DNA from: Planctomycetota bacterium
Lineage (GTDB): Bacteria; Planctomycetota; Brocadiia; SM23-32
DNA length: 6,859 nucleotides
Reading direction: 5' to 3'
Assembly: GCA_018334735.1 (NCBI GenBank)
Contig: JAGXLK010000121.1
Coordinates: 1-6,859 of the forward strand
Part shown: piece after piece, positions 6,630-6,859 of the stretch
Layout of the letters: the number at the start of each line of letters is the position of its first letter
Numbering within the stretch: position 1 is the stretch's first letter
Program-made: the position numbers and the translations under genes
Notes under the pieces: model-generated
The model's input: the letters and a program-made list of their open reading frames with translations, nothing else
The model's database searches: none
Told to the model about the DNA's origin: nothing

Positions 6630-6782
6630 ATGGGAAAGAGAACGCAATTGTCGCACAAAAGGTTCTGGCAATGGTGGCGAAGGGGGTGCCGGGCGCTGGT
6701 GATTCTGTGCTCTGCCTTTCTCGCCGTATCCTCATGGCTGACCGGCAAGCAGGTACCGGAGCTTGGTACACCACCTGTCTGA
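6630..6782 (+). CDS. Putative small membrane or exported protein (50 aa), or a longer gene broken by TGA
   Basis: I do not recognise this product. The ORF begins MGKRTQLSHKRFWQWWRRG, a strongly basic and Trp-rich N-terminus. A hydrophobic segment follows at residues 22-37 (ALVILCSAFLAVSSWL), then TGKQVPELGTPPV and a TGA. The layout is that of a signal peptide or a single N-in membrane helix; no lipobox is evident. The twin Arg at 17-18 only loosely resembles a Tat motif. Support comes from the AAAGGAG six nt upstream. After the TGA the same frame stays open to the window end, reading KLETIYELASPNG and onward. The TGA could therefore be a recent nonsense mutation, a sequencing error or a recoded codon in a longer exported protein. 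Chance openness over some 25 codons is not rare, so a genuine 50-residue protein is equally possible. Confidence 0.42.
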   Translation: MGKRTQLSHKRFWQWWRRGCRALVILCSAFLAVSSWLTGKQVPELGTPPV

Positions 6783-6859
6783 AAACTGGAAACAATTTAT
6801 GAGCTGGCTTCGCCAAATGGAAATTTTGCGTCAAACGGTCTGAGAGGCTATTTGTTGGC

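Noticed and set aside
6491..6802. 103-codon frame overlapping the small ORF at 6630
   Set aside because: TTG start without a ribosome site; the ATG at 6630 in another frame has a far better signal and a sensible protein layout.
6780..6815. Selenocysteine insertion at the TGA of the small ORF
   Set aside because: The only nearby downstream hairpin (TGGC-TTC-GCCA at 6805-6815) is tiny and lacks features of a bacterial SECIS element.
1..6859. CRISPR array, tRNA, rRNA or insertion sequence
   Set aside because: No regularly spaced direct repeats, no cloverleaf or rRNA-like sequence and no transposase-like frame were seen.

Overview
The window carries five clear protein genes, all on the + strand, plus one plausible small gene near the right end. 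I infer a member of the PVC group (Verrucomicrobiota, Lentisphaerota or Kiritimatiellota). The main reason is the pseudopilin at 5330-6133, whose N-terminus (GFTLIEL, then [16 protein letters not shown]) and C-terminal His/Asn/Asp-Gly/Trp signature belong to a family greatly expanded in those phyla. Moderate GC, frequent GTG starts and roomy spacers between genes also fit. No rRNA or other marker is present to settle it.

Left part (3-3259): the C-terminal third of a FabF-like beta-ketoacyl-ACP synthase enters from the left edge. After a 129-nt spacer containing a perfect hairpin comes a B12-binding-domain radical SAM enzyme (603-2045). Seventeen nt further on is a family 2 glycosyltransferase fused to a C-terminal DUF2062 membrane domain (2063-3259). 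A probable terminator hairpin lies about 75 nt after that gene.

Middle (3260-3817): about 560 nt without a convincing gene, unusually rich in short GC-rich hairpins. Then comes a second, clearly different B12-binding-domain radical SAM enzyme (3818-5251). It ends in a U-tailed hairpin whose stem begins inside the stop codon.

Right part (5252-6859): a stand-alone type II secretion/type IV pilus-type pseudopilin (5330-6133), then about 500 nt with no convincing gene. Last is a 50-codon ORF with an excellent Shine-Dalgarno sequence and a basic-plus-hydrophobic N-terminus (6630-6782). Its frame stays open after the TGA to the window end.

Working hypothesis (inference): the ketosynthase, two cobalamin-type radical SAM enzymes and the membrane glycosyltransferase belong to one fatty-acid/polyketide-like pathway. 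It would make an unusual, radical-modified, possibly glycosylated membrane lipid or pigment. Broadly similar mixes of FabF-like ketosynthases and B12-type radical SAM proteins are discussed for ladderane lipids, and GT2-type proteins accompany aryl-polyene and flexirubin-type clusters. The product cannot be named from this window.
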